Source: Bigelowiella natans CCMP2755 (taxonomy: Eukaryota > Cercozoa > Chlorarachniophyceae). Taken from it: a stretch of 64,000 bases of DNA. Numbering within the stretch: position 1 is the first letter of the stretch; each line of letters starts with the position of its first letter. The notes under the pieces are model-generated. The model was not told the DNA's origin and did not search any database. It saw only the letters and a list, made by a program, of their open reading frames with translations. Made by a program: the position numbers and the translations under genes. Positions 62,653 through 64,000 of this stretch are shown piece by piece. The stretch covers positions 5,001 through 69,000 of the forward strand of contig ADNK01002688.1 in the NCBI GenBank assembly GCA_000320545.1, read 5' to 3'.

Positions 62653-62688
<36 letters not shown>

Positions 62689-62780
62689 GTTATAACGAAT
62701 TAGTGATGATACATTATTCATGCTGTATTATAATGATAAGGTTGACGTGTTCCGTATCTACCAAGACGCAGTCAAAAGGT

Positions 62781-62815
<35 letters not shown>

Positions 62816-63203
62816 AATGATCATGAAAAGAGGAGAGAAAGGACCGAAGAGAATGAATCCTATCTCAGTCAATAATAATGTGATCATGCGGAGAGGAGGA
62901 GGAGGAGGAGGAGGAGGAGGAGGAGGAGTGCAATGAGATGTAGTAGTAGTAGTGAAGAGGAGGGGGGGGGAACAGGAGGGTAATAATGACCATAAAGAAT
63001 GGACAGAGTAAGCAGAAGGGTAATAATGACCATAAGAGAATGGACAGATAATCAAGCTTCCTGCTGCTCAAATAAAATGTGTTATTTCGCATCCTCGTCA
63101 TCATCTTATTATTATCATAATCATCATCATCATTATCTATCTATCTTTCTTCTTTCTTTCAGTGGTTTGTTCCTGGTTATTAACCAGCTTTTAAGGTATT
63201 ATC

Positions 63204-63240
<37 letters not shown>

Positions 63241-63632
63241 GAGGGGGGGCAGGCAGCACCGCCTGTATGTTGTTGTGATGCAATTGTTGATGTACATTGA
63301 TCGATTGAATGAATCAATGAACATAATAATGATAATAAGACCCTCCTCATAGGTGTGTTGTGTTGTGTTGTTTTATTATTATAATCATTATTATTACTAT
63401 TGTTTAGAACCGCAAGCATAAGAACGATGAAGATGACGACATCATCGAAAATCCCCAAAAAGTCCTCCTCCTCCTCCTCCTCCCTGTCCCTGTCCTCCTC
63501 CTCTCCCTCCAACATCTCGGCATATGAGGCATTGTCCGCCCTTTGCTTCTCTCCTGGTTACTACTACCACCACTAGTAGTAGTAGTAGTAGAAACTCCGC
63601 TATCACCATCATCATCATCATCATCATCTACT

Positions 63633-63663
<31 letters not shown>

Positions 63664-64000
63664 CGTCATGTATCGTTTATTTGTTTGACGTACGAGGGAG
63701 GGAGGGAGGGGGAGAGAGATATTTAGCTCTTGTTGTTCTTGTTGTCGTTGTCGGCGTTGTTGCCTGTCGCCGTTGATTGTTTTGTCTTCATTCGTAATGT
63801 TATTTATAGGTAATACAAACAAGTGTGTGTTTTCACCTGTGAGCGGGTATGTACGATTCTGCAAGAAGTTAATATTGTTATTCTCACAAATTATAGCTGC
63901 GGTAGTAATAGTAGTGGTAGAAGTAGTAATAGTGGTATGTTTTATTGAATATTATCATAGAAGAAGAACAAGGGTAGCAGTCGTAAGTGACAAACTAACA
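55838..64000 (+). CDS. Zinc metalloprotease of DUF5117/DUF4953 type (3' end beyond window)
   Basis: At least 26 exons: 55838-56101, 56192-56306, 56351-56513, 56655-56712, 57042-57129, 57249-57265, 57319-57401, 57526-57598, 57865-57906, 58160-58224, 58397-58486, about 58797-58839, about 58941-59056, 59152-59239, 59564-59625, 59894-59990, 60341-60392, 60528-60609, 60899-60988, 61207-61404, 61957-61981, 62286-62320, 62741-62778, 63163-63195, 63408-63556, 63810-63846; more lie past 64000. Motifs match bacterial proteins of this group: [21 protein letters not shown] then [34 protein letters not shown], the zinc site [15 protein letters not shown] (HExxHxxGxxH), [22 protein letters not shown] and [13 protein letters not shown]. 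The first exon is very basic (about 20 Lys in 30 residues) with a Pro run; no signal peptide is evident. Near 63466-63510 a TCC repeat encodes Ser. Phases near 58486-58941 only close with alternative sites (for example a donor at 58493), so that part is approximate. Confidence 0.85.
56566..56604. repeat. (TA)n microsatellite
   Basis: In the intron between metalloprotease exons 56351-56513 and 56655-56712; two more TA runs follow at about 57150-57182 and 57199-57224. Confidence 0.95.
58870..58920. repeat. (CT)n run as polypyrimidine tract
   Basis: About 25 CT units ending some 15 bases before the acceptor of the metalloprotease exon at about 58941; a microsatellite sitting exactly where a polypyrimidine tract is expected. 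Confidence 0.95.
59731..59827. repeat. Tandem duplication, 38 bp copies, 59-bp period
   Basis: 59731-59768 and 59790-59827 share CACATTTAGATGATACGCAG then TAGCAATATCATTATGAC, inside the intron before the zinc-site exon 59894-59990; flanked by ATC/GAT repeats. Confidence 0.9.
61059..61092. repeat. 11-bp minisatellite
   Basis: Three tandem copies of GGCAACAACTT followed by a GCT run, in the intron between metalloprotease exons 60899-60988 and 61207-61404. Confidence 0.9.
62539..62608. repeat. Direct repeat, 28 bp copies, 42-bp period
   Basis: ACGATCCGACTATTYTCTAG then ACCAGGTA at 62539-62566 and 62581-62608, intron of the metalloprotease gene. A second intronic pair (GGGTAATAATGACCATAA then GAATGGACAG) lies at about 62979-63046. 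Confidence 0.85.

Overview
The window is nuclear DNA of an intron-dense eukaryote. Twelve spliced protein genes can be followed by eye. Introns are GT-AG, mostly 35-500 bp, and loaded with di- and trinucleotide microsatellites; exons are short (many 30-100 bp). Most single long open frames in the raw sequence are microsatellite artefacts. An intraflagellar-transport gene (IFT121/WDR35) points to a flagellated cell. A sirohydrochlorin-ferrochelatase-like gene with an apparent signal-plus-transit presequence points to a complex plastid. Ser-Pro-Thr repeats on a PKD/REJ surface protein are typical of stramenopile algae. My inference is a photosynthetic flagellate of stramenopile type; a haptophyte or another complex-plastid alga is not excluded. 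|| Layout: 949-1342 (-) fragment of an unrecognised gene; 1856-10939 (+) 12-exon membrane protein of about 2340 aa with galectin-like, Ser/Thr/Pro-repeat, REJ, GPS, multi-TM and PDZ-like parts; 12061-14330 (-) pyrimidine 5'-nucleotidase (NT5C3 type); 15549-30927 (-) IFT121/WDR35 in 58 exons; 31788-36973 (+) TauE/SafE-family membrane transporter; 38655 to about 43086 (-) unrecognised low-complexity protein; 43297-44316 (+) TLC-like membrane protein, 5' end unresolved; 44954-46462 (-) 2-keto-4-pentenoate hydratase-like protein; 46837-48080 (+) SirB/CbiX chelatase; 48936-51792 (-) acidic then basic disordered protein; 52543-54006 (+) chromodomain plus coiled-coil protein; 55838 to beyond 64000 (+) zinc metalloprotease of the DUF5117/DUF4953 type. 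|| Genes sit on both strands as independent units; there is no operon and no transposase, reverse transcriptase, CRISPR array or viral gene that I can see. Divergent pairs share upstream regions (IFT121 with TauE/SafE; the acidic protein with the chromodomain protein; the unrecognised gene with the TLC-like gene). Intergenic DNA differs from introns: it is richer in CTAG, GCATGC and CACGTG-like words and poorer in microsatellites. || For nine genes the exon lengths sum to a multiple of three with every splice phase compatible, which is strong internal support. The 5'-nucleotidase closes only if one GT-AC-looking boundary is accepted. Weak places are stated per entry: one TauE/SafE exon, the metalloprotease around 57130-57250 and 58480-58940, and the 5' ends of the 38655-43086 and TLC-like genes.
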